64,000 bases of DNA from Chloroflexota bacterium (GCA_011525385.1 WTGF01000122.1:62001-126000); one strand, 5' to 3'. Counted from the stretch's first letter, positions 45,096-54,717 are shown. Notes: generated by a model from the letters alone, not told the origin. Program-made: numbers and translations.

Positions 45096-46379
45096 GTGAC
45101 CTTTCCTACAGTTCGGCATCGCTGTACCTTCTGCGGACGCTCGCACGATGAAGTTGATCGTTTGATCGCTGGACCCGACAACGTATTCATCTGCAATTTC
45201 TGTGTCGAACTCTGTTATAACTTGCTGGCCAACGAAGACGGTGAAGAGCAACAGATCGAGAGCAATCTCGAATTCGAGTTGCTGCTGTCTCCCCGCCAGA
45301 TTTCCGAGCGACTTGACGAGTATGTCATCGGGCAGCGCGACGCCAAACGCGTATTGAGCGTAGCGGTCTACAATCATTACAAACGCATTCAATCAAATCT
45401 GGAACCCGAAGATCTTGAACTGGACAAGAGCAATATCCTTTTGTTAGGTCCGACAGGCTCGGGCAAGACACTTCTGGCGCAAACCCTGGCGCGGATTCTT
45501 GATGTCCCAATCTGTATTACGGACGCAACCGCGCTGACAGAGGCCGGATACGTCGGTGAAGATGTGGAGAATATCTTGCTGCGTCTGATTCAGGCGGCCG
45601 ATGGCGATATCGCCCGCGCGGAACGAGGCATCATCTATATTGACGAAATCGACAAGATCTCGCGCAAGTCTAATGCCAATCCATCGATCACGCGCGATGT
45701 CTCCGGCGAAGGCGTGCAGCAAGCGCTGCTCAAGATTATCGAAGGCACTGTCGCCAATGTTCCGCCGCAGGGCGGGCGCAAGCATCCGCACCAAGAGTTT
45801 CTGCAGATCGACACGCGTAATATCTTGTTCATTGTGGGCGGTACATTTTCCGGTATCGAAGACGTTGTGCGACGGCGTGTTGGCATGAAGAGCAAAATCG
45901 GTTTTGGAGCGCGGCAAGAAGATCAACGCGAAACGAACGATGACCTCTTGAAGGAGCTATTGCCCGAAGACTTGATCCAGCACGGGATGATCCCGGAAAT
46001 GGTCGGTCGCTTGCCAGTGCTGGTTACCTTGGCGGCGCTCGAACTTGAGGATTTGGTCCGCATCATGGTCGAGCCCAAGAACGCGCTTGTTAAACAGTAT
46101 GAGCATCTGCTCTCGCTGGACGAAGTTGAACTCGTATTTGAAGAGCCCGCTCTGCGCGCGGCAGCGGAACTGGCGATCAGCCGCGAAACCGGCGCCCGCG
46201 GCTTGCGCTCGATAATCGAATCTTGCTTGCTGGACGTCATGTACGAGGTGCCCAGCCGCAATGACATCACCAAGGTAGTCATCAGCGCGAGCGTGGTTCG
46301 TGGCGAGGTGAACCCGCAAATCGTCGCGAGCGACGGCTCGGCCATTTCATTATCCGACAAGATTAATCCGGCCGCTTGA
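45096..46379 (+). CDS. clpX: ATP-dependent Clp protease ATPase subunit ClpX
   Basis: 427-residue AAA+ unfoldase. The N-terminal zinc-binding domain ([11 protein letters not shown] ... ICNFCVELC) holds four cysteines, the Walker A is [18 protein letters not shown], Walker B is [14 protein letters not shown], and sensor-2 is [13 protein letters not shown]. The pore-1 loop reads [13 protein letters not shown] with the GYVG motif, and the RKH pore region appears as [10 protein letters not shown]. It starts with GTG one base after the clpP stop. Confidence 0.97.
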   Translation: MTFPTVRHRCTFCGRSHDEVDRLIAGPDNVFICNFCVELCYNLLANEDGEEQQIESNLEFELLLSPRQISERLDEYVIGQRDAKRVLSVAVYNHYKRIQSNLEPEDLELDKSNILLLGPTGSGKTLLAQTLARILDVPICITDATALTEAGYVGEDVENILLRLIQAADGDIARAERGIIYIDEIDKISRKSNANPSITRDVSGEGVQQALLKIIEGTVANVPPQGGRKHPHQEFLQIDTRNILFIVGGTFSGIEDVVRRRVGMKSKIGFGARQEDQRETNDDLLKELLPEDLIQHGMIPEMVGRLPVLVTLAALELEDLVRIMVEPKNALVKQYEHLLSLDEVELVFEEPALRAAAELAISRETGARGLRSIIESCLLDVMYEVPSRNDITKVVISASVVRGEVNPQIVASDGSAISLSDKINPAA

Positions 46380-46419
46380 ATAGAACCTGTCCATGTCGCT
46401 CGCCTGCCGGTATCCAGTT

Positions 46420-47043
46420 TCATTGGCTGATCGGCAGCAGCAATACTTCTGAATGCGGAGTTGCTCTTACTTTGAAGCTCTGTGCGTCCAGCGACGTGGC
46501 TTCTTCTCCAGCACGACCCCAATTGTAGGGAATGGTCCAGCGAGGCTTCAGCATCGTTACCAGCTGCAGAGCTTCTTCTACCGACAAACGACCATAACCA
46601 TCAATCGGCAAAAGCAAGATATCAGGACGGAGCATGGACATTTCCGGCACGATATTCGAGTCGCCAACATAGTAGATGTCGTAGAATTCCCTAGATATTA
46701 CGAATCCCAAGCCCTTGTCTCTTCGCGGGTGGCGAGGGTCGCGGACTGAATAAGCCGGTACTGCTTTGATACTCGCCTTGCCCAGACTTATACTCTGCCA
46801 ATCTCGGATTACTTTTGCGCCCGCGACGACGCGTCCCACCGCCTCGTTTCCTATGATGACGGTGTTGTCGCCACGTATTTTCTCTATGTCTGCGGGCGAA
46901 CAATGATCGTAATGATCATGTCCTACGAGAATGATATCCGGCGGTGGATCTTCTTGCACGACGCGCCAGGGGGCGATCTGTATGCGCGGATCCCCGCCGA
47001 CAAGAAAACTGCTATGACCTTGCCACTTGATTTTTTCGATCAA
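46420..47043 (-). CDS. MBL-fold metal-dependent hydrolase (UPF0173-like)
   Basis: 207-residue metallo-beta-lactamase-fold hydrolase. It has ILVGHDHYDHCSPADI (HxHxDH metal motif), VPAYSVRDPRHPRRDKGLGF, IYYVGDSNIVPEM and LLLPIDGYGRLSVEEAL. The substrate is unknown, as in the YtkL group. The minus frame is open to 47112, but that lies at or before the predicted transcription start. I therefore use the TTG at 47043 (MIEKIKWQGHSSFLV), preceded by GGGGGC. It converges with clpX across a 40-base gap. Confidence 0.8.
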   Translation of the reverse strand: MIEKIKWQGHSSFLVGGDPRIQIAPWRVVQEDPPPDIILVGHDHYDHCSPADIEKIRGDNTVIIGNEAVGRVVAGAKVIRDWQSISLGKASIKAVPAYSVRDPRHPRRDKGLGFVISREFYDIYYVGDSNIVPEMSMLRPDILLLPIDGYGRLSVEEALQLVTMLKPRWTIPYNWGRAGEEATSLDAQSFKVRATPHSEVLLLPISQ

Positions 47044-47111
47044 CGGACTGGCGCCCCCAAGGCGTCTGATGCTGCAATGATGTACAACTAAAGCGGCATC
47101 CCTTTCCCACA

Positions 47112-47140
47112 ATTATAGTTTGTATGTCTGGACTTGGAAA
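47112..47140 (-). promoter_or_regulatory. promoter of the MBL hydrolase
   Basis: Minus strand TTTCCA (47140-47135), 17 bases, TATAAT (47117-47112). Its predicted start near 47105 is what argues for the internal TTG start. Confidence 0.6.
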
Positions 47141-47215
47141 TCCAATCGACCGTCGTCGGCAGGGCAATCGCTTCAAAATCAATAACCGTCGAATGTCGCA
47201 TAAATCTAAGGAAAC

Positions 47216-47289
47216 GTAGGGGCGACCAATCTGGTCGCCCGATGCTACAGGGCTTTGCGCTTTCGGGCGACATGGTATGTCGCCCTGCA
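47216..47289. repeat. GTAGGGGCGAC palindromic element, copy 2
   Basis: GTAGGGGCGACC with hairpin GGGCGACC...GGTCGCCC (47220-47240) and a second hairpin GGGCGACATGGTATGTCGCCC-like (47265-47285), the right end degraded to CGCCCTGCAT. Confidence 0.7.
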
Positions 47290-47320
47290 TCGCCTCCATT
47301 TTGACAGGCTCGCGGTTAAA

Positions 47321-47408
47321 TCTCGGTGTTCTCGGTGCCCTCGGTGGTTAATTTCTAGTCCAATTTTGCACTATGCCAGTCGCCATCAATTTGATGCGAT
47401 TGCTCTGG
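47321..47408 (+). repeat. CTCGGTG repeat, copy 3
   Basis: TCTCGGTGTTCTCGGTGCCC through TTTGATGCGATTGCTCTG; best full-length copy, inverted relative to 41406-41510. Confidence 0.7.
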
Positions 47409-47491
47409 CTAAACAGGATACATCTACACTCCGCTTGAAGTCTCGTGTATGCTTTTTGGCTTAGGCGAAGGACGATACGGTTTGCGCGACT

Positions 47492-48757
47492 ATGCTAATT
47501 GACGAGGCCAAGATTTTTGTTGCCAGCGGCAAGGGCGGTGATGGCATGGTATCGTTCCGACGCGAGAAATATGTGCCTCGTGGCGGACCCTCCGGCGGGA
47601 GCGGTGGTCGCGGTGGCGATGTCATCCTTCAGGCGGACAGCAATCTGAACACGCTGTATTTCTTCCACAAACGGGTGCATTTCAAGGCCAAAGGGGGCGC
47701 CAAGGGCGGTTCCAGCAACAAGTCTGGCGCCGACGCCGACGCGCGCGTGGTTCAGGTTCCATTGGGGACGGTCGTCCGCGAGGCCACAACAGGTGCAGTA
47801 CTCGCGGATTTGGTAACGGAGGGGGCGCAGGTAGTTGTCGCTCGCGGCGGTCGGGGTGGCCGGGGCAACGCTTTTTTCAAGTCGGCCGCCAACCAGGCGC
47901 CGCGACTGGCGGAAAAAGGCGAGCCCGGCGAGGAACGTTGGCTGACGCTGGAACTCAAGATGATCGCCGATGTAGCCCTGGTGGGCGTACCCAATGCCGG
48001 CAAGTCAACTTTGCTCTCTGTAGTCAGCAACGCCAAGCCGAAGATCGCTGACTATCCCTTTACGACCTTGCAGCCCAACTTGGGTACGGTGATCTATGAC
48101 AACAAAGATCTGGTTTTTGCCGATATACCCGGGCTAATCGAAGGCGCGCATATGGGGGTCGGCCTGGGACACGCGTTCTTGCGACATGTTCAGCGAACGC
48201 GCATCATAATTCACGTTCTGGATGGCTCATCAGACGATCCCGTCGCTGACTATAATCAGATCAAAGCCGAGTTGGCGCTCTTTGATGATCGGCTGGTTGA
48301 TCGTCCGGAAATAGTGGTGATCAATAAACTTGATTTGCCCGACGTGCGTGAGTATTTGCCGCTTCTGGAGGAGCAATTGGCGGAACGCGGCCTGGTTGAT
48401 ACGCTCGCGATCTCCGCATTGACGCGCGAAAATATTACTGGATTGATCCAACTTGTGTTTGAGATGGCGCCGGAATCTCCTGATCTATTCCTTCATCCGG
48501 TTAACGAATTGCCCGTTTACGAGCTAGAGGATAGCGATGTCTCTTTCGAGATCAATCGAGAAGATGGCGTCTTTTATGTTAGCGGCGCTGGCATTGAACG
48601 AGCGGCAGCCATGACCTACTGGGATTACGAGGAAGCGGTTGCGCGCTTCCAAAAGACGCTTGAAACGCTGGGGGTGGCCCAAGCATTGGAAGATGCGGGC
48701 ATTCAAGACGGAGATACGGTCTTTGTTGGCGAATACGAATTGGAGTGGTCCGAGTGA
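47492..48757 (+). CDS. obg: Obg/CgtA GTPase
   Basis: 421-residue ribosome-associated GTPase. The glycine-rich Obg fold occupies residues 1-~158 (SGKGGDGMVSFRREKYVPRG, GGSGGRGGDV). The G domain has GVPNAGKSTLL, DIPGLIEGAHMGVGLGHAFL and NKLDLPD. An OCT domain fills ~350-421 (DGVFYVSGAGIERAAAMTYW). Normal length. The stop overlaps the GTG start of nadD. Confidence 0.97.
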   Translation: MLIDEAKIFVASGKGGDGMVSFRREKYVPRGGPSGGSGGRGGDVILQADSNLNTLYFFHKRVHFKAKGGAKGGSSNKSGADADARVVQVPLGTVVREATTGAVLADLVTEGAQVVVARGGRGGRGNAFFKSAANQAPRLAEKGEPGEERWLTLELKMIADVALVGVPNAGKSTLLSVVSNAKPKIADYPFTTLQPNLGTVIYDNKDLVFADIPGLIEGAHMGVGLGHAFLRHVQRTRIIIHVLDGSSDDPVADYNQIKAELALFDDRLVDRPEIVVINKLDLPDVREYLPLLEEQLAERGLVDTLAISALTRENITGLIQLVFEMAPESPDLFLHPVNELPVYELEDSDVSFEINREDGVFYVSGAGIERAAAMTYWDYEEAVARFQKTLETLGVAQALEDAGIQDGDTVFVGEYELEWSE

Positions 48758-49362
48758 AACGGGTGCGTATTGGCATTTTGGGCGGAACTTTCGATCCGCC
48801 GCAAATGGGCCATCTAATCTTGGCAGAATATAGTCGAGAAACCTTGCAGATGGATCATATCCTGTTCGTGCCGGTAGCGGATCACCCGGTCAAGCTGGGC
48901 GAGATGCGCTTGCCAATCAAGCATCGTCTGGCCATGCTAAAGCTCGCCATCAAGGATAATCCGCACTTCAGCATTTCTCGTGTAGATATCGATCGCGAAG
49001 GTCCTCACTATTCGGCGGACACGGTCAGTGTCATTCGCGAACAATATCCGGATGCCGAACTTTACTTTGTCATGGGCGGGGACAATCTGCGCTCCTTGCC
49101 GACCTGGAAGCGCGCGCAAGACCTGTATCGTTGTTGCCGTCTGGCGGTCATGAAACGGGCCGACGAAAATATCGCCCCGGCCATGCATGATCATGTGCTG
49201 CCGGGGCTATCGCGGCAAGTCGATATCGTCGATGTCCCGATGCTCAGCATGTGGCTTTCCTCGACTTTCGTGGCTGAGCGGCTGCGCGACGGCCTCAGCG
49301 TTCGCTATCTGGTACCCGATGCGGTGCTTGACTATATTGACTGCTACAAGCTCTATCGTTGA
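48754..49362 (+). CDS. nadD: nicotinate-nucleotide adenylyltransferase
   Basis: 202-residue enzyme making deamido-NAD from nicotinate mononucleotide. ILGGTFDPPQMGHLILAE has the nucleotidyltransferase HxGH-type loop (MGHL), ISRVDIDREGPHYSADTV the substrate segment, YFVMGGDNLRSLPTWKRA follows, and the C-terminal SSTFVAERLRDGLSVRYLVP matches ISSTxiR. The GTG at 48754 overlaps the obg stop (GTGA) with GGAG eight bases upstream; in-frame GTGs at 48745 and 48763 are alternatives. Confidence 0.94.
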   Translation: MKRVRIGILGGTFDPPQMGHLILAEYSRETLQMDHILFVPVADHPVKLGEMRLPIKHRLAMLKLAIKDNPHFSISRVDIDREGPHYSADTVSVIREQYPDAELYFVMGGDNLRSLPTWKRAQDLYRCCRLAVMKRADENIAPAMHDHVLPGLSRQVDIVDVPMLSMWLSSTFVAERLRDGLSVRYLVPDAVLDYIDCYKLYR

Positions 49363-49368
49363 GGGGCG

Positions 49369-51090
49369 ATGAAACGGATTCTGTTCCCGGCGATTCTATT
49401 CTTCGGTCTCCTTGGGGCCGCTCTAAGCGGAATGACACAAGATGACAGTGCTGTTCCTACGCTTGTTGTTCCCACGCTCGTGCCCACTGTGGCGCCTCAG
49501 GCCCCAACGGACGCGCTGCTTGCGACATCTTCTGTCGCGCAAATAGCAGAAAATGGCGAGCTACGTGCCGGGGTGCTTTTCAACGATCCCCCCTATAGCG
49601 AATTGAGCTTGCAGGGGGAATTGCGCGGCTTTGACGTGGACGTCTTGACTTTGATGGCGGAGACTTGGGAAGTTGACTTGAAGCTCGTCCAGGTTACCCG
49701 TCAAAACGCAATAGAACAACTTGAGACCGGCCACGTACACGTGGTCGCTTCGGCGCTGGTCCATTATCGTGAGCTCGGCGATCAAGTCGAGTTCACCCAA
49801 ACATATCTGACCGGCGGGCAAGGGCTGATGGTGCGGGCCGACAGCGCCTACGCATCTCCCTTTTCCCTGGTCAACAGGAAGCTAGGCTTTGTTCTTGGAA
49901 CTCGCGCCGAAACTGCTCTAGGTCATTGGGAAGCGAGGCTCGAAGTTGCGCTCGACAAAGAGCATTATTTTACGCTTGACAAGGCAATGGCAGCGCTGTC
50001 TCGCGGAGACATTGAAGCTATCATTGGTGAAGAGCAGGATTTGCTTCAAGTCTCGCAGGCATACGCCGACGAGTTTCGCATTCTTGAAGAGCCTGTGCTG
50101 GTCGAACCACATGCTCTGGCAATCAAACGACAAGACGTCAGTCTGCGAAACTTGCTGAATCGCAGCATTCAATACTTGATCGATGGCGGTCAACTTGAAG
50201 CCCTGTTCAGGGAGTATTTTCCCGGCCAGGATTTTCGCGATGAGATCGCGTACCTCTGGGAAAACCTGGGCGATCGACCGCATCCCGGGCAATTCCCGGC
50301 AGAGATTACCTATCCAGCTTCTTACGCTATGCCGAGAGTCTTGGGGACAGGTATTTTGAGAGTCGGCGGATTGATTGACGACGCTCGGGCTATTGCGCAG
50401 CGCGAACCTAAACTTGTGCGATTGAATCGCGATCTTGTCGAGGAAATCGCGCGAAGATGGGGTGTGAGCGTAGAGTGGGTTGCCGGTGAAACCGGAACTG
50501 AGTTCTCTCAATTGGGGGATGGCGAGCTTGATCTTGTTGTCGGTGTAATGCCCGACTGGCGCTGGGCGGGTACAGTGGACTATGCGGCGCCTTATCTGCT
50601 GCATGGGGACCGCCTCATGGTACCGGCAAACTCAAGAATCTCCGGATTCAATGACCTGCGGGGGCAATGGATCGGCATCATGATCGATGATGAAACGGCG
50701 CGCGATCGCGCGGAGGCTTGGGCCGACAGCATCAACGCGAGCGTACAGTTTTACCAGACCCGACCGGCAGACGCCGCCCTGAACATTCTGGAGTTTGACA
50801 ATGCGGACGCCATCTATGCCGACAGCCTGGCGCTGATCCCTCACCTTGAAGCCAGCCCAAATGCCTTGAAGCTGACGGAGCGCTGGTATAGCCGTTCGTA
50901 TTATGCCTTTGCCGTCGGGAACAATGATCCGGACTTCCGTTTGCTGCTCGAGTACACAGTGCAAGAACTCATCATTGACGGAACTTTGCGACGTCTTTCC
51001 GCGCCCTTGCTGCTCTCGGACGAGTCCCTGGCATATTTCGTCGTTCCGGGCGCGTCATCATTTGCCGGGGTTAACTTGAGCGGATCTTAA
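49369..51090 (+). CDS. tandem family-3 solute-binding protein
   Basis: 573-residue exported protein. A signal peptide (MKRILFPAILFFGLLGAALS) and a Pro/Thr/Val linker (about 27-48) precede two periplasmic-binding-protein family 3 domains. Domain 1 is ~55-285 (GELRAGVLFNDPPYSELSLQ, LRGFDVDVLTLMAETWEVDL). Domain 2 is ~320-560 (GILRVGGLIDDARAI, LDLVVGVMPDWRW). No permease or ATPase gene is adjacent, so it may be a receptor-like protein or serve a distant transporter. Start six bases after nadD, with GAGGGGC as ribosome-binding site. Its 3' end overlaps the convergent EamA gene by 20 bases. Confidence 0.82.
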   Translation: MKRILFPAILFFGLLGAALSGMTQDDSAVPTLVVPTLVPTVAPQAPTDALLATSSVAQIAENGELRAGVLFNDPPYSELSLQGELRGFDVDVLTLMAETWEVDLKLVQVTRQNAIEQLETGHVHVVASALVHYRELGDQVEFTQTYLTGGQGLMVRADSAYASPFSLVNRKLGFVLGTRAETALGHWEARLEVALDKEHYFTLDKAMAALSRGDIEAIIGEEQDLLQVSQAYADEFRILEEPVLVEPHALAIKRQDVSLRNLLNRSIQYLIDGGQLEALFREYFPGQDFRDEIAYLWENLGDRPHPGQFPAEITYPASYAMPRVLGTGILRVGGLIDDARAIAQREPKLVRLNRDLVEEIARRWGVSVEWVAGETGTEFSQLGDGELDLVVGVMPDWRWAGTVDYAAPYLLHGDRLMVPANSRISGFNDLRGQWIGIMIDDETARDRAEAWADSINASVQFYQTRPADAALNILEFDNADAIYADSLALIPHLEASPNALKLTERWYSRSYYAFAVGNNDPDFRLLLEYTVQELIIDGTLRRLSAPLLLSDESLAYFVVPGASSFAGVNLSGS

Positions 51091-52000
51091 CACGATTCTG
51101 CGCCCGCAATACGATGCCGACGCCGACCACCAAGACGATGCTGCCACCAACCTGGGTCGTCGTCGGGGTCTCGCTCAGAATAAGCAGCGCCCACAATACG
51201 CTGAGAACGGGCACGGTCTGCGCAGTGACTGTCAATGTCGTTGGCGACAGGTACCTGAGTACGAAATTCAGGACCCCGTGGCCGATGATCTGCGCCAGAA
51301 CTGCCAGAAGCAGAACCCAGAAATAGCCCTGCCATTCGTAACCGAGAACTGGCGTTCGGCTCAAGGCGATAATGAGCAGGGTTGTGACTGCCCCGCTCGT
51401 GTATACCAGCCAGATGTAGGGGACGAAGGAGACACTGCCGCGCACCTTGCGCCCGATAATGATGTATAGGGAAGCGGAGCAGGCGCTGATCAAGGCCATG
51501 ATGATTCCCAGACTTGGATTGCCTCCTTCCAATGGCGGCGCTTCGCCCGAGGTTGCCCAGGAAATGAGGATAGCGCCGGCAAGCGCCACCAAGACCCCCA
51601 GCCATACGGATCCCTTCAGTCTGACCTTAAGGATCGCCACTTCCATAATGGCGACCCAAACGGGAATAGTGGCGATCAGCGCCTGACCAATGATGACGCT
51701 GATATGCTCCAGCGAGGCCGCGTTGAGCGTGATGTTGAAGCCGAATATGGCGCCCGCGAAGATTGCCAGCCAGCGGCTGCGAGCCGGCATCGCTGCGATG
51801 TCGCCGGCATATTTGAGCCAGACATAGGGTGTGAAAAAGAGCGCGCCGACGATCATGCGCCCGCTAGAAATCAGGGCCGGCGGCACATCGTGCTGCAAGG
51901 CAAAACGGATACAGATCGGACCAAAGGACCAAGACACAGTGGAAAGCGCCACCAGGATCCAAAGCTGCGTCGCCGATGGCTGACCAAGTCTAAGGCGCAT
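51071..52000 (-). CDS. EamA/DMT-family transporter
   Basis: 309-residue inner-membrane protein with about ten hydrophobic helices in two EamA repeats (GALFFTPYVWLKYAGDI / LIATIPVWVAIMEVAILKVR and VLSVLWALLILSETPTTTQV). Family members export metabolites or amino acids; the substrate cannot be inferred. The start overlaps the stop of the upstream EamA gene by 11 bases. The two may be paralogues from a duplication or act as partners. Confidence 0.9.
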   Translation of the reverse strand: MRLRLGQPSATQLWILVALSTVSWSFGPICIRFALQHDVPPALISSGRMIVGALFFTPYVWLKYAGDIAAMPARSRWLAIFAGAIFGFNITLNAASLEHISVIIGQALIATIPVWVAIMEVAILKVRLKGSVWLGVLVALAGAILISWATSGEAPPLEGGNPSLGIIMALISACSASLYIIIGRKVRGSVSFVPYIWLVYTSGAVTTLLIIALSRTPVLGYEWQGYFWVLLLAVLAQIIGHGVLNFVLRYLSPTTLTVTAQTVPVLSVLWALLILSETPTTTQVGGSIVLVVGVGIVLRAQNRVKIRSS

Positions 52001-52970
52001 TTTCAGTTCCTACGCTTGCCTTCTTATATGCTTGCCGGATTTCGCCGCGGCTCGCCAGCACAACGCCGACAATGATCGTCAAGCTGCCCAGGATCTGTTG
52101 ATTCGGCGGCAGTTCGCGGAACAGGAGCAGAGCCAGCAAGGCGCTGCCGATAGGCTCCAGTTGCGAAAACATGCTCACCAGCGCAGCAGGGAAGTACTCG
52201 AGCAGGTAATTCAGAGAAGAATGTCCGATAAGCTGCGGAATCAATCCCATGGCCAGCAGGACGAGATAACCTTCGATGCTGTAGCCGAGAGCCGGCGTCG
52301 CCCGGGCCAGCATGACAGCCAGAGTGCAGAGGGTTGCGATGCTGTAGACGAGCCAGACGTAGGGGATGACCGGCAAATCGGCGCGCAGCTTGCGCCCAAT
52401 CAGCATATAGACTGATACGCTCAGCGCGCCCAGCCAGGCTAGACCGGCGCCGATCAGGGTGCCGTTTTCCGCGCCCGGCGTCAGCATCATCTCGAGTTGA
52501 GCTTCGCCTTGCGGCCAGCCGATCATGGCGCCGCCGAGCAAGGCAACGAGAAGTCCCAGTACCACCAGGCGCGAAAGCCGGATGTGCAGGAAAATGACCT
52601 CGAGAATCGCTACCCAGATCGGACCGGTCGAAACGATAACGACGCTCACCAGCACGGTCGTGTATTGCAGGGATGTTACCCAGGCGGTGAAATGGATCGA
52701 CAGACAGATGCCCGAGATGGCGATCAATAAGGCTTCGACGCGGGACAGCCCGGTGAGGAATGGGCGATAGCGCCGCAGGGCAATCGGGGTAAGCGCGAGC
52801 GAGGCGATCAGCAAGCGCGCCGCGACGATCAGCAAGGGAGGCATGTTTTGGTCGAGGGCGAAGCGGATCAGGATCGCGGCAGACGAGGTAGCGACGATCG
52901 CGACGAGCACCACAACGTAGGCTTTGATTGGCGTGGACCGCGATTGCCCGGATATTTCGTCGATTTTCAA
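51990..52970 (-). CDS. EamA/DMT-family transporter
   Basis: 326-residue paralogue of the adjacent transporter, with ten predicted helices. FALDQNMPPLLIVAARLLIA parallels FALQHDVPPALISSGRMIVG of its partner, and the second repeat ends with ALLALLLFRELPPNQQILGS. First gene of a two-gene minus-strand unit. The upstream region contains a GTAGGGGCGAC element. Substrate unknown. Confidence 0.9.
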   Translation of the reverse strand: MKIDEISGQSRSTPIKAYVVVLVAIVATSSAAILIRFALDQNMPPLLIVAARLLIASLALTPIALRRYRPFLTGLSRVEALLIAISGICLSIHFTAWVTSLQYTTVLVSVVIVSTGPIWVAILEVIFLHIRLSRLVVLGLLVALLGGAMIGWPQGEAQLEMMLTPGAENGTLIGAGLAWLGALSVSVYMLIGRKLRADLPVIPYVWLVYSIATLCTLAVMLARATPALGYSIEGYLVLLAMGLIPQLIGHSSLNYLLEYFPAALVSMFSQLEPIGSALLALLLFRELPPNQQILGSLTIIVGVVLASRGEIRQAYKKASVGTENAP

Positions 52971-53130
52971 GCCGCGCTCCCATATACACAGGTGCTTATC
53001 ATCTTTGGATTCCTTCGAATTGCAAGTCGGAATCGCTTCTGCCCCCGCCTTAACTCCTCAGGCGGGAAAGTTCGGGCCGGCAGCACAGGTAGTGGTGAAG
53101 GTCGTGGATACGCCAGCATCGCAAGACGAT

Positions 53131-53201
53131 GTAGGGGCGACTTATTAAGTCGCCCGAAAACCATACCTGGAAACGCGGGCGACCTGGTAGGTCGCCCCTA
53201 C
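53131..53201. repeat. GTAGGGGCGAC palindromic element, copy 3 (best preserved)
   Basis: 71 bp with inverted ends GTAGGGGCGAC (53131-53141) and GTCGCCCCTAC (53191-53201) and two internal hairpins, GGGCGACTT...AAGTCGCCC and GGGCGACC...GGTCGCCC. Confidence 0.8.
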
Positions 53202-53270
53202 AAACGACTTAGTATCCAGCAAATTCAACACTCCTCAGCATACAAACAATAGTGGAAACGGGGTCATCTG

Positions 53271-53279
53271 TGCTAGAAT
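53271..53279 (+). promoter_or_regulatory. extended -10 promoter candidate for sodA
   Basis: TGCTAGAAT, 50 bases before the ATG; no convincing -35. Confidence 0.4.
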
Positions 53280-53328
53280 AACCTTGTCAATCTCGTAAAG
53301 GAAAAGTTCTACAGGAGAAAGAAGAATC

Positions 53329-53937
53329 ATGGCATTCGAATTACCGTCTCTTCCCTATGCAGAAGACGCGCTGGAGCCGCATATTGATGCCCGCACGATG
53401 GGCATTCACCACGGCAAGCACCACGCCAGCTATACCAGCAATCTGAACGGAGCAATTGAGGGCACCGATCTTGAGGGCAAGAGCATCGAGGAGATCCTCG
53501 GCGACCTGGGCGCGGTGCCGGAGAATATCCGCACGGCCGTCCGCAACAACGGCGGCGGTTACGCCAACCACAACCTGTTCTGGCAGATCATGGGTCCCGA
53601 TGGCGGGGGCGAGCCGAGCGGCGCGCTGGCGGAGGCGATCAACAGCGCCTGCGGCAGTTTCGATGGCTTCAAGTCTCAGTTTTCGGCGGCGGCGGCCACC
53701 CGTTTCGGCTCCGGCTGGGCTTGGCTGGTGGCTGAGGGCGGCGGGGCGGTCAGCGTGACCTCGACCCCGAACCAGGATACGCCTTTGATGGAAGGCAAGA
53801 CACCGATCCTGGGCATTGATGTCTGGGAGCACGCTTACTACCTCAACTATCAGAATCGGCGCCCGGACTACATCGCCGCCTTCTTCAACGTGATCAACTG
53901 GGCGAAGGTGGCTGAGCTCTTCGACGCCGCCGGTTAA
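53329..53937 (+). CDS. sodA: cytoplasmic Mn-type superoxide dismutase
   Basis: 202-residue Fe/Mn superoxide dismutase removing superoxide in the cytoplasm. Metal ligands are in [21 protein letters not shown] and [11 protein letters not shown]. Gln in TPNQDTPLM and the Gly-rich GGGYANH segment favour the Mn or cambialistic type over FeSOD. There is no signal peptide. A clear ribosome-binding site (CAGGAGAAA) precedes the ATG. It is followed 15 bases later by a very similar second gene with an export signal. Confidence 0.96.
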   Translation: MAFELPSLPYAEDALEPHIDARTMGIHHGKHHASYTSNLNGAIEGTDLEGKSIEEILGDLGAVPENIRTAVRNNGGGYANHNLFWQIMGPDGGGEPSGALAEAINSACGSFDGFKSQFSAAAATRFGSGWAWLVAEGGGAVSVTSTPNQDTPLMEGKTPILGIDVWEHAYYLNYQNRRPDYIAAFFNVINWAKVAELFDAAG

Positions 53938-53952
53938 AGTCTGGGAGCGGGT

Positions 53953-54687
53953 ATGATGCAAAAGGAAAGTCGCAACTCACTTAGCCGCCGCGATGTCTTG
54001 AAAGCCGCAGTGGCGGGTGCTGCCCTGGCTGGCGGTCAGCTTCATCCGCTCTCCGCGAGTCTGGCGCAGGGAGAGGCGCCGCAGCGATTCGAGCTGCCGC
54101 CGCTGCCCTACGCCTTTGACGCGCTGGAGCCGCATATCGATGCGCTGACCATGGAGATCCACCATGGCAAGCACCACGCCGGGTACACGAACAAGCTGAA
54201 CGCGGCGCTTGAAGGCACAGACCTGGTTGGCAAGCCTATCGAAGAGATTCTGTCTGATATCAATGCTGTGCCGGAAGAAATTCGCACCGCCGTGCGCAAC
54301 AATGGCGGCGGTTACGCCAATCACAACCTGTTCTGGCAGGTCATGAGTCCCGATGGTGGCGGCGAACCGAGCGGGGCGCTGGCGGGGGCGATCAACAAGG
54401 CCTTCGGCAGCTTCGATGAGTTCAAGGTGGCCTTCTCGGCGACGGCGACCGGTGTCTTCGGCTCTGGTTGGGCCTGGTTGGTGGCTGAGGGCGGCGCGCT
54501 CAGCCTGGCCTCGACGCCGAACCAGGATACGCCTTTGATGGCGGGGGATAGTCCCATCCTGGGCATTGATGTCTGGGAACACGCTTACTACCTCAACTAT
54601 CAGAATCGACGCCCGGACTACATCTCCGCCTTCTTCAACGTGATCAACTGGGCACAGGTGGCCGAGAATTACGCCGCGGCGACATAG
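53953..54687 (+). CDS. Tat-exported Mn-type superoxide dismutase
   Basis: 244-residue paralogue of the preceding gene with a ~38-residue N-terminal twin-arginine signal: [18 protein letters not shown] followed by a likely cleavage near LSASLAQ. The mature part has the same ligands ([32 protein letters not shown]) and NQDTPLM. DNA identity with sodA is high, especially at 53820-53930 against 54560-54670, so this is a recent tandem duplication with added export. It would protect the cell surface or periplasm. An intrinsic terminator follows. Confidence 0.93.
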   Translation: MMQKESRNSLSRRDVLKAAVAGAALAGGQLHPLSASLAQGEAPQRFELPPLPYAFDALEPHIDALTMEIHHGKHHAGYTNKLNAALEGTDLVGKPIEEILSDINAVPEEIRTAVRNNGGGYANHNLFWQVMSPDGGGEPSGALAGAINKAFGSFDEFKVAFSATATGVFGSGWAWLVAEGGALSLASTPNQDTPLMAGDSPILGIDVWEHAYYLNYQNRRPDYISAFFNVINWAQVAENYAAAT

Positions 54688-54717
54688 ACCCGCTTGTCGT
54701 TCTCAAGGAAGTCAAAG

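Larger units (their letters stand above)
47113..47491. other. non-coding region between the MBL hydrolase and obg
   Basis: 380 bases with the minus-strand promoter, a degenerate GTAGGGGCGAC element (47216-47289) and CTCGGTG repeat copy 3 (47321-47408). No convincing promoter for obg was found. Confidence 0.65.
52971..53328. other. non-coding region between the EamA pair and sodA
   Basis: 358 bases between divergent genes. It holds a full GTAGGGGCGAC element (53131-53201) and an extended -10 ahead of sodA (53271-53279). No gene is supported. Confidence 0.65.

Noticed and set aside
47044..47112. Longer N-terminus of the MBL hydrolase
   Set aside because: It would begin at the -10 of the predicted promoter, and the added residues are unlike the family.
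53131..53201. Possible CRISPR repeat units among the GGGCGACC palindromes
   Set aside because: Copies are isolated, kilobases apart, with no regular spacers and no cas genes.
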